NCBI GenBank assembly: GCA_021814065.1
Contig: JAKAIZ010000005.1
Coordinates: 1-35,418, forward strand
Direction of reading: 5' to 3'
DNA: 35,418 bases
From: Nitrospirota bacterium
Lineage (GTDB): Bacteria; Nitrospirota; Thermodesulfovibrionia; Thermodesulfovibrionales; UBA6898
Position numbers and translations under genes: made by a program. The notes under the pieces were generated by a model. The model was not told the DNA's origin. It was given only the letters and a program-made list of their open reading frames with translations, and searched no databases. Shown here piece after piece: positions 9,444 to 17,851 of this stretch. How positions within the stretch are numbered: the stretch's first letter is position 1; each line of letters starts with the position of its first letter.

Positions 9444-9473
9444 CCGTTAGTCCTCCGCCGTTATCGTACGCAA

Positions 9474-9947
9474 TCAGAAGTTCCTGTTGTTGTTGCAGTC
9501 GATGGCAAAGATATCATCCGCGACCCTCGTACCCGCCTTGCCGGTGGCGACGGCAGTGAAACAATTACCGGAATCTTGTGTAACCGGGGGATTGGCGACA
9601 GGAGTAACGATACTTCTGTTTAATCTTAATTCATAATTAAAAACAGTGTCGTTGCCCGGCTTGAATGCGGGAAGAAATGCCTTGATAGCAGCAAGACCCG
9701 TATAAGTATTTTTTGTAGGAAGAGCAGGGCAGACCGGGGGGGGACCGCCGGCCAAGGGCTCGTAACAGCTCCATTCCGCAAAAAACTGCTCTTCCACAAG
9801 TCTCAAATTCTGCAGATTCGAGTATGCCTCAGCCCTTGCCGCATTTCGTTGCTGGCCGATATAGGCCGGAATGGCAATAGCCGAGAGGATGCCGATGATG
9901 GCGATCGTAATAAGCAGCTCGATCAGTGTAAACCCCTTCTTACTCAT
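9474..9947 (-). CDS. Type IV pilin (PilA/PilE-like)
   Basis: 157-residue prepilin: short leader MSKKG, cleavage before F, then the class IVa helix FTLIELLITIAIIGILSAIAIPAYIGQQ with the conserved Glu5. The globular part has several Cys (CYEPLAGGPPPVC, then GNCF and IDC), consistent with a disulfide-closed C-terminal loop. AAAGGAGG lies six bases before the ATG. Its sequence differs from the two tandem pilins at the right end, and it lacks their EF-hand-like loop. It sits between a TPR/membrane protein and a GT-C-like protein in one transcript. Whether it is a major pilin, a minor pilin or a pseudopilin is not resolved. Confidence 0.9.
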   Translation of the reverse strand: MSKKGFTLIELLITIAIIGILSAIAIPAYIGQQRNAARAEAYSNLQNLRLVEEQFFAEWSCYEPLAGGPPPVCPALPTKNTYTGLAAIKAFLPAFKPGNDTVFNYELRLNRSIVTPVANPPVTQDSGNCFTAVATGKAGTRVADDIFAIDCNNNRNF

Positions 9948-9970
9948 GTTTGACCTCCTTTATAATTGCC

Positions 9971-10618
9971 TTAAGCCTTTAAAAGTGAAATGACCCATAA
10001 ACCAAATGTCGCTACAAAAAAAAGCAGACCATAAAGTGCCGATCTTTTTCTCAGTTTTCCGGTATGGTCGAATGCCTTCCATATGGTATATAAAACGGAC
10101 AATATCCAGCCGAAGAAGCTCGTCTCCACAAGTATAGACCAAACAGGATCAGGAGCCCGGTCGACCTTCATCACGTAAAGCAACTTTTTCTTTTCGGCCT
10201 CCGACTCTTCGGGCTTCAGGGAACCTTCTTTCACCAGCATCTGAACATCGAGGGCCGCTATCTTGTCGTCACACCTGGCGATCCATTCCTTCCCCGGCGT
10301 ATAGAGACTTCTGGACGCATAGAAAGAGCTCCTGATCGAAGAATATGCGAGGATCGCCCAATCGGGCTTGTCGGCCTTTTCAAACATTTCGCCAATCTGC
10401 CACAACCTTTCCGCCGATTTACCCACATAAGGAGAACCGGGGAAATAAAAGTGAAGTGCAGCATCATATTCCCTTATCGCCAATTTCCAGTTCGAAGCTG
10501 CGTAATATTTCTCCGCTGCCGTAAAATGGGATCGCTCCATATACAGGACCTTGGCGCCTGTCAAAAAGAGAAAAACAATGATGAAAAGCAGCCCCTTAAC
10601 CAGATATCTCTTTAACAT
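9971..10618 (-). CDS. Unrecognised membrane protein with TPR-like segment
   Basis: I do not recognise this 215-residue protein. It has an N-terminal membrane helix (KGLLFIIVFLFLTGAKVLY). A helical, TPR-like region follows (AAEKYYAASNWKLAIREYDAAL, then GKSAERLWQIGEMFEKADKP and AILAYSSIRSSF). It ends in two C-terminal membrane helices. I start it at the ATG at 10618, overlapping the GT2 stop by 23 bases; an in-frame TTG lies at 10645. It ends 23 bases before the pilin ATG, so it is cotranscribed with GT2, pilin and GT-C and probably works at the membrane in pilin modification or assembly. That role is inferred from context alone. Confidence 0.75.
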   Translation of the reverse strand: MLKRYLVKGLLFIIVFLFLTGAKVLYMERSHFTAAEKYYAASNWKLAIREYDAALHFYFPGSPYVGKSAERLWQIGEMFEKADKPDWAILAYSSIRSSFYASRSLYTPGKEWIARCDDKIAALDVQMLVKEGSLKPEESEAEKKKLLYVMKVDRAPDPVWSILVETSFFGWILSVLYTIWKAFDHTGKLRKRSALYGLLFFVATFGLWVISLLKA

Positions 10619-11360
10619 ACTTTTTCCGAAATAATGTCCTGGCAACAGCGCCTGATAAGCGTTCTATCCTCAATCTCCACGGAAGGATTGCCGCCTCTCG
10701 TACAATGCGTTTCGACATCTTCGAAGAGCCGTAATTCCTTTCATAAAAAATAATCGGCATCTCATGGACCTTGAAGCCGGCTGCATCGACGCGATATGCC
10801 ATCTCGATCTGAAATGAGTAGCCGGTCGAATGCACCCCGTCGAGATCTATCGCCTGAAGGGCCTGCACACTATAACACCTGAAGCCGCTCGTCATGTCGG
10901 TAAGCCCGAGTCCCAGCAACAGGGAAGCATATAAATTGCCGCATTTTGACAGCAGAAGCCGCCTGAAGTCCCAGCCGACCACGCTTATTGATCCATTCAT
11001 ATATCTGGAACCGATCAGAAGACCAACGCCTTCTTCTATCTCCTTGATAAACCAGGGGAGCGCATCCGGGTTATGCGACCCGTCGGCATCCATCTCAATA
11101 AAATAGCGGAACCCACGCTGAATACCCCATTTAAAGCCCGTGATGTACGCGGTGCCGAGACCGAGTTTAGAAGGCCGCTCTATGAGAGAGACCCGATCGG
11201 TCGAGGAGATGATTTCCTTTACCCACTCAGGGGTCCCGTCCGTGGAGGCATCATCGACGACAAGAACATGAAATCCGTCATGTTTCAGAACAGCTTGAAC
11301 CATCTTGGGTAGACTGAGACGTTCATTCACCGTCGGGATGACGACTAGGTATTTTTCCAT
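10596..11360 (-). CDS. Polyprenyl-phosphate sugar synthase, DPM1-like GT2
   Basis: 254-residue cytoplasmic/peripheral GT2 resembling dolichyl-phosphate-mannose synthase, which moves a sugar from its nucleotide carrier to a polyprenyl phosphate. Visible landmarks are VVIPTVNERLSLPKMV at the N-terminus, VLVVDDASTDGTPEW, the metal-binding FIEMDADGSHNPDAL, GSRYMNGS, LTDMTSGFRCYS, and GYSFQIEMAYRVDAAGFKVHEMPI. No C-terminal membrane domain is present, as in the short DPM1 class. The ATG at 11360 is preferred; a TTG four codons upstream lies inside the likely -10. It leads the pilin module and plausibly makes the donor for the downstream GT-C-like protein. The sugar is unknown. Confidence 0.88.
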   Translation of the reverse strand: MEKYLVVIPTVNERLSLPKMVQAVLKHDGFHVLVVDDASTDGTPEWVKEIISSTDRVSLIERPSKLGLGTAYITGFKWGIQRGFRYFIEMDADGSHNPDALPWFIKEIEEGVGLLIGSRYMNGSISVVGWDFRRLLLSKCGNLYASLLLGLGLTDMTSGFRCYSVQALQAIDLDGVHSTGYSFQIEMAYRVDAAGFKVHEMPIIFYERNYGSSKMSKRIVREAAILPWRLRIERLSGAVARTLFRKKYVKEISG

Positions 11361-11371
11361 GGATGTACTCA

Positions 11372-11380
11372 ATTATAGCA
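11372..11380 (-). promoter_or_regulatory. Extended -10 promoter of the GT2-pilin-GT-C module
   Basis: The minus strand reads TGC-TATAAT, a consensus -10 with an upstream TGn, eleven bases before the GT2 ATG. The transcript leader would be only about four bases. The -35 region (TTTCAT at 17-base spacing) is weak, as usual for extended -10 promoters. Confidence 0.55.
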
Positions 11381-11515
11381 AGCAGCATGCCTAAATGAAA
11401 GCACTCATCCCAGCCCTTCCCCGAGAGGATGATACCTCTAAGGACCGTTATTCCTCGGAAAGACGCGGGCCTAATGATCGGCCGACTATCTCAAGGAAAT
11501 CCACAGGAGACATCC

Positions 11516-11530
11516 TGCCAAATTTTGGCA
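11516..11530. promoter_or_regulatory. Perfect 15-bp palindrome, possible operator
   Basis: TGCCAAA-T-TTTGGCA lies alone in the 273-base gap between two glycosyltransferase genes, about 140 bp upstream of the GT2 -10. The symmetry is perfect. The rest of this gap shows no gene, terminator or other repeat. An operator role is inference. Confidence 0.35.
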
Positions 11531-11633
11531 ATGAGAGGCGCGGAATGTCCCGGCAGCGATTATGGCCGTCAAACACCGGGATAGCCGATAACTCACACCA
11601 CTCGATCCGACCAGCACTAATTCTGCGTTTTCT

Positions 11634-12704
11634 CTACTCCCGAGAGATGTCGCAAATCGCAGCCCAAAACTCGTCGACCCTCCCACTCCAGTCGAATTCC
11701 TCTGCATAACGCAGGCAGTTGCGGCTCATCTCTTCGTACTTCACCCTGTCGCTTAGCAGTTCGATCGTCCTCACCGCCGCCTCTTCGGCTGCGCCTACCA
11801 GATATCCCGTCACTGCCTCCTGGATGGCGTCTTTAATCCCGTGGACCGAATAGCCGACAGCGGGAGTGCCGGCAGCGGCGGCCTCCACAATATTGATCCC
11901 GAAGCCTTCCCTCACCCCCGGGACGAGGAGTATATGGGACCTGCGGAGCAGTTCGTATTTTTTTTCTTCCTGCACCCAGCCAAAAAAAGTAACCCCTTCC
12001 AGATCCTTCGCCATTTCCTTCAGCCGCATTTCCTCAGGCCCCCTGCCGATAAGCCAGAGTCTGCACCCGGGGAACTGCTGTCTGACCCTGGAGTATATCT
12101 TCAGGGCATCCTCGGGTCTCTTCGTACTTTTCAACCTCCCGAGAAAAACCAGTGTCATGTCGCGTTCCTTTTCCGTCACTTCAGGAAGGGTGGGATGTTC
12201 AAGGCCGACCATGACGACAGAGATCCGTTGAAAGCCCAAATTTTCGAGATCCCCCTTCGTCGATGGGGAAATCGTGATCGTCGGCTTTCGCTTGTAGAGG
12301 GAAAGGATCAGCGGCTCGATAAGATAAGGAATCCAGCCGAACAGGCCGAATTCCCTGAGCCAGAATTCCCTGTAGAGCTGGTAGATAAGAAGAACAGAGT
12401 TCCGTAAAAAAAAAGTAAGAAACCCGATCCCATTGAATTCGTCAACGATACGGTCGAAGCGCTTCCTATTTCTGATAGCGTAATAGAACCCGATGAGATG
12501 CACAGTGGCCTCGTTTCCCCTCCGAATATAGGTAACGCCGTCAAACGCTTCTTCCCGGGTGCAGCCAGGAAAGCTGCTCGCAAACACCGACACCTCGCAT
12601 CCGTATTTTTCCGTGAGTCCGCGCGCGATCTCATGTGTATAGACTTCGGCGCCCCCTCCTGCGGGATTGAGGATGTCCCTACGATTGAGGATCAGGATCT
12701 TCAT
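11634..12704 (-). CDS. Glycosyltransferase family 4 (last gene of the glycan operon)
   Basis: 356-residue GT-B retaining glycosyltransferase. The N-terminal Rossmann half has MKILILNRRDILNPAGGGAE with the glycine-rich acceptor loop. The C-terminal donor half has LVFLGRLKSTKRPEDAL and the E-x7-E motif in REGFGINIVEAAAAGTP. The start is the ATG at 12704, which overlaps the preceding GT4 stop as ATGA; the longer upstream frame lies inside that gene. It contains a T9 run in the coding sense (12406-12414 on the plus strand). It presumably adds one sugar to the lipid-linked glycan at the cytoplasmic face. Donor and linkage are unknown. Confidence 0.9.
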   Translation of the reverse strand: MKILILNRRDILNPAGGGAEVYTHEIARGLTEKYGCEVSVFASSFPGCTREEAFDGVTYIRRGNEATVHLIGFYYAIRNRKRFDRIVDEFNGIGFLTFFLRNSVLLIYQLYREFWLREFGLFGWIPYLIEPLILSLYKRKPTITISPSTKGDLENLGFQRISVVMVGLEHPTLPEVTEKERDMTLVFLGRLKSTKRPEDALKIYSRVRQQFPGCRLWLIGRGPEEMRLKEMAKDLEGVTFFGWVQEEKKYELLRRSHILLVPGVREGFGINIVEAAAAGTPAVGYSVHGIKDAIQEAVTGYLVGAAEEAAVRTIELLSDRVKYEEMSRNCLRYAEEFDWSGRVDEFWAAICDISRE

Positions 12705-13843
12705 GCGATCCTCTTGTGCACATCCGAAGCCGCCACTATTCCACGCAGGTATTGCTCGTACTCGGCCGCTATCTTGTCCCAGGTACAACTCCTCGCATAC
12801 GCTCTCGCCTTCAGTCCCATCTCCCTCCTCAGCGATTCATTTCCGAGAAGATAATTCAGCTTGTCGGCGAGATCTTTTGCATCACCCGCCTTGAAAGAGA
12901 TCGCGAACCCAGCCTTGACGGCGTATCTCAATTCGGGAATATCGCTCACTATCACCGGTCTGCCGCAGGCAGCCGCCTCAAGAACGACAATTCCCCAGCC
13001 CTCAAATCGCGAAGGCAGAACAAGTATGCAGTCTTCCCGCAGAAGGGCAATCTTCTGTTCTTCGCTGACAAATCCCGCAAATTCGACATTTGACAGCCCC
13101 AGGCCTTCAGCGATCTGCTTCAGCCTGTTTTCATCCCTGCCCCTGCCGGCGAGAACGAGCCTCCGGTCAATCCGCTTCATTGCGGAAAGGAGGACGTCAA
13201 GCCCCTTATTCCTAATATGCAGTCTTCCTACGTACAAAATGAAGGGGTCCCCCTTTGCTTCCACGCCCTCCGGCGCCGTATCAGACATGGAGCTATTTAT
13301 TCCGGCGGGCACGATAAACGCCGCCGGCACATTGATTTTGCGCCTCGTCTCTTCGGAGAGGGCGGTCACATTTCTGAACAGACGGGGATACCACTTCTCT
13401 ATCAGGTAAAAAGGAGTTCCTAGGAGCCACCATCGCCTGAGGATTCCCGCCCCCTCACGATGATTCACATGCAGCACGACAGGCCTTGGGGTAAGGAGCG
13501 AGGAAAACGCCGGATTCCAAGGGGCAAAGTCCTCGACAATAACATCGAACCGAGTGGCTTCTTTCCTGACGAACTGAGCCGCCCTGAAAGCATACGAAAA
13601 AGTACTGAGGATATAATTAGCAGAGCTGCCGACAAACTCATATCGCAGATTTCCTTCACTGTAGTCTTTCACTCCGGGAAACCTGCCGCTCACGACGGTC
13701 ACCTCATGACCGCGGGAGGCAAGTCGCCTGCATAGCTCGTAGACTCTTACCGCGCCCCCGCCACCAACCCAGGGGTTGCGGACATGATCATAGATGAGGT
13801 GGAGAATTCTCACCGGCCCGCATTTAGATCCCGAAATCGGCAT
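12701..13843 (-). CDS. Glycosyltransferase family 4
   Basis: 380-residue GT-B glycosyltransferase. The N-terminal half holds RILHLIYDHVRNPWVGGGGAVRVYEL and VTVVSGRFPG. The C-terminal half has FILYVGRLHIRNKGLDVL, the donor-binding EGWGIVVLEAAACGRP, and a typical GT4 tail. It is related to the next gene in architecture, and the two overlap by four bases (ATGA), so they are probably made together and act in sequence. A GTG at 13813 (VRILHL) is an alternative start, since the first ten residues are not family-like. Sugar specificity cannot be read. Confidence 0.9.
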   Translation of the reverse strand: MPISGSKCGPVRILHLIYDHVRNPWVGGGGAVRVYELCRRLASRGHEVTVVSGRFPGVKDYSEGNLRYEFVGSSANYILSTFSYAFRAAQFVRKEATRFDVIVEDFAPWNPAFSSLLTPRPVVLHVNHREGAGILRRWWLLGTPFYLIEKWYPRLFRNVTALSEETRRKINVPAAFIVPAGINSSMSDTAPEGVEAKGDPFILYVGRLHIRNKGLDVLLSAMKRIDRRLVLAGRGRDENRLKQIAEGLGLSNVEFAGFVSEEQKIALLREDCILVLPSRFEGWGIVVLEAAACGRPVIVSDIPELRYAVKAGFAISFKAGDAKDLADKLNYLLGNESLRREMGLKARAYARSCTWDKIAAEYEQYLRGIVAASDVHKRIA

Positions 13844-13884
13844 TTCGCCCGGGAATTTATTCTTTCACGAGATTTCGGCATGGC

Positions 13885-14991
13885 CTATCTCTTCCTGCTC
13901 GAAAAATTCTTCCACAGATACATGAGCAGCTTGTCTGACAAGGCCCTGACCATCCGCCCGCGAAAAAAGCCTCTGAGAAAGCGCATCCTCAGCAGCCGGG
14001 GCCAAAAGCCGTCAAAGGGATCACCAAACGCCTCGGAGTCGGCTCCGAGGCCCCAATAAATGCCCCTTGTCAATTCCGAAATACGCCGGCCCTTTTTTGA
14101 ATAGCCGTAGGAGTATGGCCACTGAGAGGACTCGGGATAACCTTCCTCCCGCAAGAGATCCCAATATAACTCGAACAGCCCGCGCAGCCCTTGCATGTCA
14201 CGTAGCGCAAATCTGTTCTGATATTTTGATATCCTCTCAATGTCCCCGGGATTGAATCCGCTGAAGTGAAAGAATACGAGGGGGGAACCGTTCACGGCAA
14301 AGCCGTCCTCTTCCCTGGTAACAGTCCTTTCGTGCAGATTCCAATATGCAACGTTGTAACCGGGCTCTCTGAGGATAAAACAGTCGCTAAAAAAACACGG
14401 GGCAAGGCTCAGCCATCCCTGATCGACGGCATATCCCGTCAGGGGGGCCTGCAGGCACTTGTCGTAGAGCCTCTCCTTCCACCATGAGAGCAGTCGTTGT
14501 GAGCCCCCTCCCCGGGCAATCCCAATAAACCCCAGATTAAAGATTCCCCCTTTCAGGATGTCGACTTCACGGGGGATACGTCCATCATCCGGCAGCGGAG
14601 TGAGAATATGGGGCGTCACGACTATTGCATTCGACGCCAGGGCATCGAACACTTCGGTGAGAGGCCGAAAGATCCTGATATCGGGATCAAGATACAGCAC
14701 CTGCTCAAAGGGGTGCCGGTCGAAAAGATACACGAACGAAAAGGGCTTCACGGCGGTATTCAGCTCGACAATATTATATTTGAACGCAAAAGAGGCAAAA
14801 TCCCGAATCCCGAGTTCCCCGACCTCGATGACTTCAAAATCCTCGGATAGGGCATCGAAATAGCCTTCGTTTTTATCGGCGAGGACGACAATGCGCCTCA
14901 CGGTAGGATGATGCTCCGCACAAGACTTCATCAGCACCCGGGCATGGGAAAGATAGTTCTTAGATATGATGGTGAAGACGCAGGCGCTCAT
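13885..14991 (-). CDS. GT-A type glycosyltransferase, GT8-like
   Basis: 368 residues. The N-terminus SACVFTIISKNYLSHARVLMKSC and RIVVLADKNEGYF form the nucleotide-binding start of a GT-A fold. VLYLDPDIRIFRPLTEVF holds the DxD-type metal site, and KGGIFNLGFIGI and VDQGWLSL are further acceptor-side landmarks shared with GT8-like enzymes. The ATG at 14991 overlaps the methyltransferase stop as ATGA, which decides the start over one four codons upstream. The C-terminus is basic and helical. It is part of the glycan operon; acceptor and donor are unknown. Confidence 0.82.
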   Translation of the reverse strand: MSACVFTIISKNYLSHARVLMKSCAEHHPTVRRIVVLADKNEGYFDALSEDFEVIEVGELGIRDFASFAFKYNIVELNTAVKPFSFVYLFDRHPFEQVLYLDPDIRIFRPLTEVFDALASNAIVVTPHILTPLPDDGRIPREVDILKGGIFNLGFIGIARGGGSQRLLSWWKERLYDKCLQAPLTGYAVDQGWLSLAPCFFSDCFILREPGYNVAYWNLHERTVTREEDGFAVNGSPLVFFHFSGFNPGDIERISKYQNRFALRDMQGLRGLFELYWDLLREEGYPESSQWPYSYGYSKKGRRISELTRGIYWGLGADSEAFGDPFDGFWPRLLRMRFLRGFFRGRMVRALSDKLLMYLWKNFSSRKR

Positions 14992-15920
14992 GGCTTGAGA
15001 CATGCCTCGACATAGAGATGAGGGCCTCTCGCTCCCAGCGCTTTAAGGAAAAGCCACAAAGGGAAAGAAGCCGCTGTAGCAATCTGCATCTTCACTTTCC
15101 GCTTCGTCAGTATGGTTATCGCCTGTTCTTCAGAGACGTCGCGCAGGCTGTCGTCAGTACGGCTCCCTTTCATCGTCAGAAACCGCGCGCGTTCCAGAAG
15201 GTAAGGATAGAGGAGAGCCGGCATGTTCTGCAACGGGAAATTCTCAAATTTATGCCTCCTTATAAAAAAGCCGTGCCGGTCGAGAAAATTCTCCAGCGCC
15301 TTCAAGGACCAGCGGGTGAGATGGTGCGGAGGATAATCTCCCGTTTTCCCCGAGGTGTCCGGCCATCTTCCTCTCAGAGGCAGCGCCACGACCACCACGG
15401 CATCTTCCGTAATAATCCGGCCGATCGCGGAAAAAAGGTCCCGGGGATTCTCGACGTGTTCGAGCACCTGAAAGAGGGTCACTACCTGAAATTTCAATTC
15501 GGGGAATTTCCTCGTCAAGCCGTCGATATCAAGAGGATAGAGGGTATCGAGCGCAAAAAAGTCCTTCCCCCTCTGCACGGACCTTTCATTGAATTCGATG
15601 CCATATCCTCTAAATCCCATTTCCCTTGCCCTCTTCACGAAAAAGCCCGTACCGCACCCGATGTCGAGGAGGTTCCCATCCCTGCGGGGTGGCGTGCGCA
15701 GAAACTCGCCGATGTCCCACCTGAAGTCCCAGCGCACAGGGTCCATAATCAGACGGTCCCTGAGCATATAATCATAATCGGCGGAATAGAAGGATTCGCT
15801 CGTCTTCATGGGGTCCGCATAGACGACATCACACGTCCGGCAGTGGCGCAATATGTATTCATGATGCCGCTCCACTTCTCTGTTGTCACGGCCTGAACAG
15901 ATGGGACATACAATGCTCAC
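14988..15920 (-). CDS. Class I SAM-dependent methyltransferase with N-terminal zinc-ribbon-like region
   Basis: 310 residues. It opens with a four-Cys, zinc-ribbon-like segment (CPIC, then HCRTCDVVYADP), followed by the SAM-binding motif NLLDIGCGTGFFVKRAREMGF and VTLFQVLEHVENP. This is the arrangement of sugar C- or O-methyltransferases found in polysaccharide and antibiotic loci. I place the start at the GTG at 15920, which overlaps the preceding stop as GTGA; an in-frame GTG nine bases upstream is possible. It likely methylates a sugar of the glycan. Position of methylation is unknown. Confidence 0.85.
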   Translation of the reverse strand: MSIVCPICSGRDNREVERHHEYILRHCRTCDVVYADPMKTSESFYSADYDYMLRDRLIMDPVRWDFRWDIGEFLRTPPRRDGNLLDIGCGTGFFVKRAREMGFRGYGIEFNERSVQRGKDFFALDTLYPLDIDGLTRKFPELKFQVVTLFQVLEHVENPRDLFSAIGRIITEDAVVVVALPLRGRWPDTSGKTGDYPPHHLTRWSLKALENFLDRHGFFIRRHKFENFPLQNMPALLYPYLLERARFLTMKGSRTDDSLRDVSEEQAITILTKRKVKMQIATAASFPLWLFLKALGARGPHLYVEACLKP

Positions 15921-17809
15921 AATGAACACGACTGAGAGGAAAAATCCTTCATCAGGTCTTCCAGAATATCGACTATTCTGCCCGACGCCCTGCCATCCGC
16001 CCTGAAAAGGAATTTCTCTATATACGCAGCCCTGGCTCTTTTCATGGAACCTGCAATATCGCCGTTGTTTGAAGTGATGTCCTTTATGGCATTTTCGAGT
16101 TCTCCGACGCCCCTGGCCTCAATGGCAACACCCTCTGAAACGCAACGCACCTTTTCGCTTTGCCCGAAGAAATTCATGCCGATGATGGGCTTATCGAGAA
16201 TAACGGCTTCCACGAGCACGCTCGAGTTCCAGCTCATCACAATGTCGCTTATATAAAGAATTTCATCTATGCTTTGCTCCGGATCGACAATACTCACGTT
16301 CCCGAGTGACGACTTGTCCAGGATCTTCTTAAATCTCTTAACCCGTTCTGACGGGTGGGGCTTGAAAAGAAACTTGACATCTCTGCATCTTCCGGCCACT
16401 TCCTGGAGTCCCTGGAACATCCTCTCATTATAGTCCTCGCCATGGTAGCACAAAAACCATTCCGCCGTTGGAGCCCATGTTATAACTGAGGAATAGCCAC
16501 CCGAAATCCGCACTTTCTTTTTTATGGCATCCGCCTCATACCTCTTGGAGATAAGAGAATCGTAAGAAGGGTTTCCCGCCACCGCAAGCTTGCAAGCCGG
16601 GATACCCTCCCTTATAAGCAGGTCTCTGTCGAAGTCGCTCCAGACGCACCATTTCGCGGCCACTGCCCTGGCAGGAAAACTGCCAAAGGCGCCGTGCTGT
16701 ATATCAATACTCGGAATATGCGACTCCTCGGCCGCGGTCGCAACCACTCTGCCGAGGTTTATGGTATCATTCATGGCGATAACGGCTTTGACCGACGAGT
16801 ATTTTATCAGGTCGGAAATCATCTCATAAATTATAGCCCAATAAGGCGATAATTTTGTGACCATCCATCTCAGTTTTTCATTGCTCACGTACCTCAGAAC
16901 AGGGACCCCTCTATAACTTAAAGAATCCCTGAACCCGGCGTCATTTGAAATTCCGTGCCAGTCTTTTCCCAATTTCGCGCGCACTTTTCTGTAAAGGCTC
17001 TTATAATGCCGATTGAACAAGTCGCCGGGTCTGATATACCCCCCGAGTCCCTCAAGTTCAAGTCTTTTCAACACCCGCCCTCCATCACCGTCTATTACGA
17101 AGACAACAGTGGCGTGACCTCTCTTCGTCAGCTCCCTGAGCGGATTGGCCGCAGCGCACACCTCGTTTCTGCTGATGGCCGTGACAAGCACTGAATTCTT
17201 TTTTATCCTGCCGCCCCCTTCACCCTTCAGCATAAATTCCCTCGGGATGGGAAAAACATAATCTCTTACTTCATTAATGAGAACGCGTATATTGAAAGAC
17301 TTCATTAAATAGCGCAAATACGGATTGCCTAATAATCTACTCTTCATTGCTTCATAGGGATTCATTCGGTATGTTTCGCAGGTTACTCCTTCAATCCCAC
17401 GCGCACATATGACGTCTTCTGTTAATGCTCTGTTACTTCCGGAGACAACGATAACTCCAGGCTGTTCCTTCTCGATAGCCTTTATTACTTTTTCGACAGA
17501 CAATACTATTCTGTCGAAGAAACTGAAATCAAAGGAATATAAAGACCCCAGATGAAGCCCCTTATACTTCGAGAACTCCTGATAGCGATACCAGCTATCC
17601 ATATACTGAATGCTGCTCTTTTCGATTCCTGCAAGCTCCTCGCTGGTCAGAAGGTCGACTTTTGTCTTAAAAGTGACGGCGTTCTGAAGAAGTAAGGCTT
17701 GAGCTTCCGCGTTGTCACAGAACACGACAAAGTCATGCCCGGCCACGGCATGTTCCCTCAAAAATACCCGGCAATCAGCGAGGTCTTCTATGAGAAATAC
17801 TTTTTTCAG
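15917..17809 (-). CDS. GT-B type surface-glycan glycosyltransferase, candidate nonulosonate transferase
   Basis: 630 residues if read from a CTG. The C-terminal half resembles the KpsS/CDP-glycerophosphotransferase-like GT-B group: PSIDIQHGAFGSFPARAV, AGNPSYDSLI, VKFLFKPHPSERVKRFKKIL, and ISDIVMSWNSSVLVEAVILDKPIIGMN. The first ATG-like start used by simple prediction is a TTG at 17761. Extending upstream gives KKVFLIEDLADCRVFLREHA, a convincing first beta strand, preceded by GGGAGG six bases before CTG. It follows pseI by 42 bases and is the first transferase after CMP-Pse synthesis, so transfer of pseudaminic acid is a reasonable guess, not shown. Confidence 0.8.
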   Translation of the reverse strand: MKKVFLIEDLADCRVFLREHAVAGHDFVVFCDNAEAQALLLQNAVTFKTKVDLLTSEELAGIEKSSIQYMDSWYRYQEFSKYKGLHLGSLYSFDFSFFDRIVLSVEKVIKAIEKEQPGVIVVSGSNRALTEDVICARGIEGVTCETYRMNPYEAMKSRLLGNPYLRYLMKSFNIRVLINEVRDYVFPIPREFMLKGEGGGRIKKNSVLVTAISRNEVCAAANPLRELTKRGHATVVFVIDGDGGRVLKRLELEGLGGYIRPGDLFNRHYKSLYRKVRAKLGKDWHGISNDAGFRDSLSYRGVPVLRYVSNEKLRWMVTKLSPYWAIIYEMISDLIKYSSVKAVIAMNDTINLGRVVATAAEESHIPSIDIQHGAFGSFPARAVAAKWCVWSDFDRDLLIREGIPACKLAVAGNPSYDSLISKRYEADAIKKKVRISGGYSSVITWAPTAEWFLCYHGEDYNERMFQGLQEVAGRCRDVKFLFKPHPSERVKRFKKILDKSSLGNVSIVDPEQSIDEILYISDIVMSWNSSVLVEAVILDKPIIGMNFFGQSEKVRCVSEGVAIEARGVGELENAIKDITSNNGDIAGSMKRARAAYIEKFLFRADGRASGRIVDILEDLMKDFSSQSCSL

Positions 17810-17851
17810 TTGACTCCTCCCGGGCTTTTCTTAAACGACAGGCCAGGCGTG

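Noticed and set aside
15018-15896. 292-codon open frame on the plus strand
   Set aside because: It is a shadow of the methyltransferase, with no recognisable domain and no ribosome-binding site.
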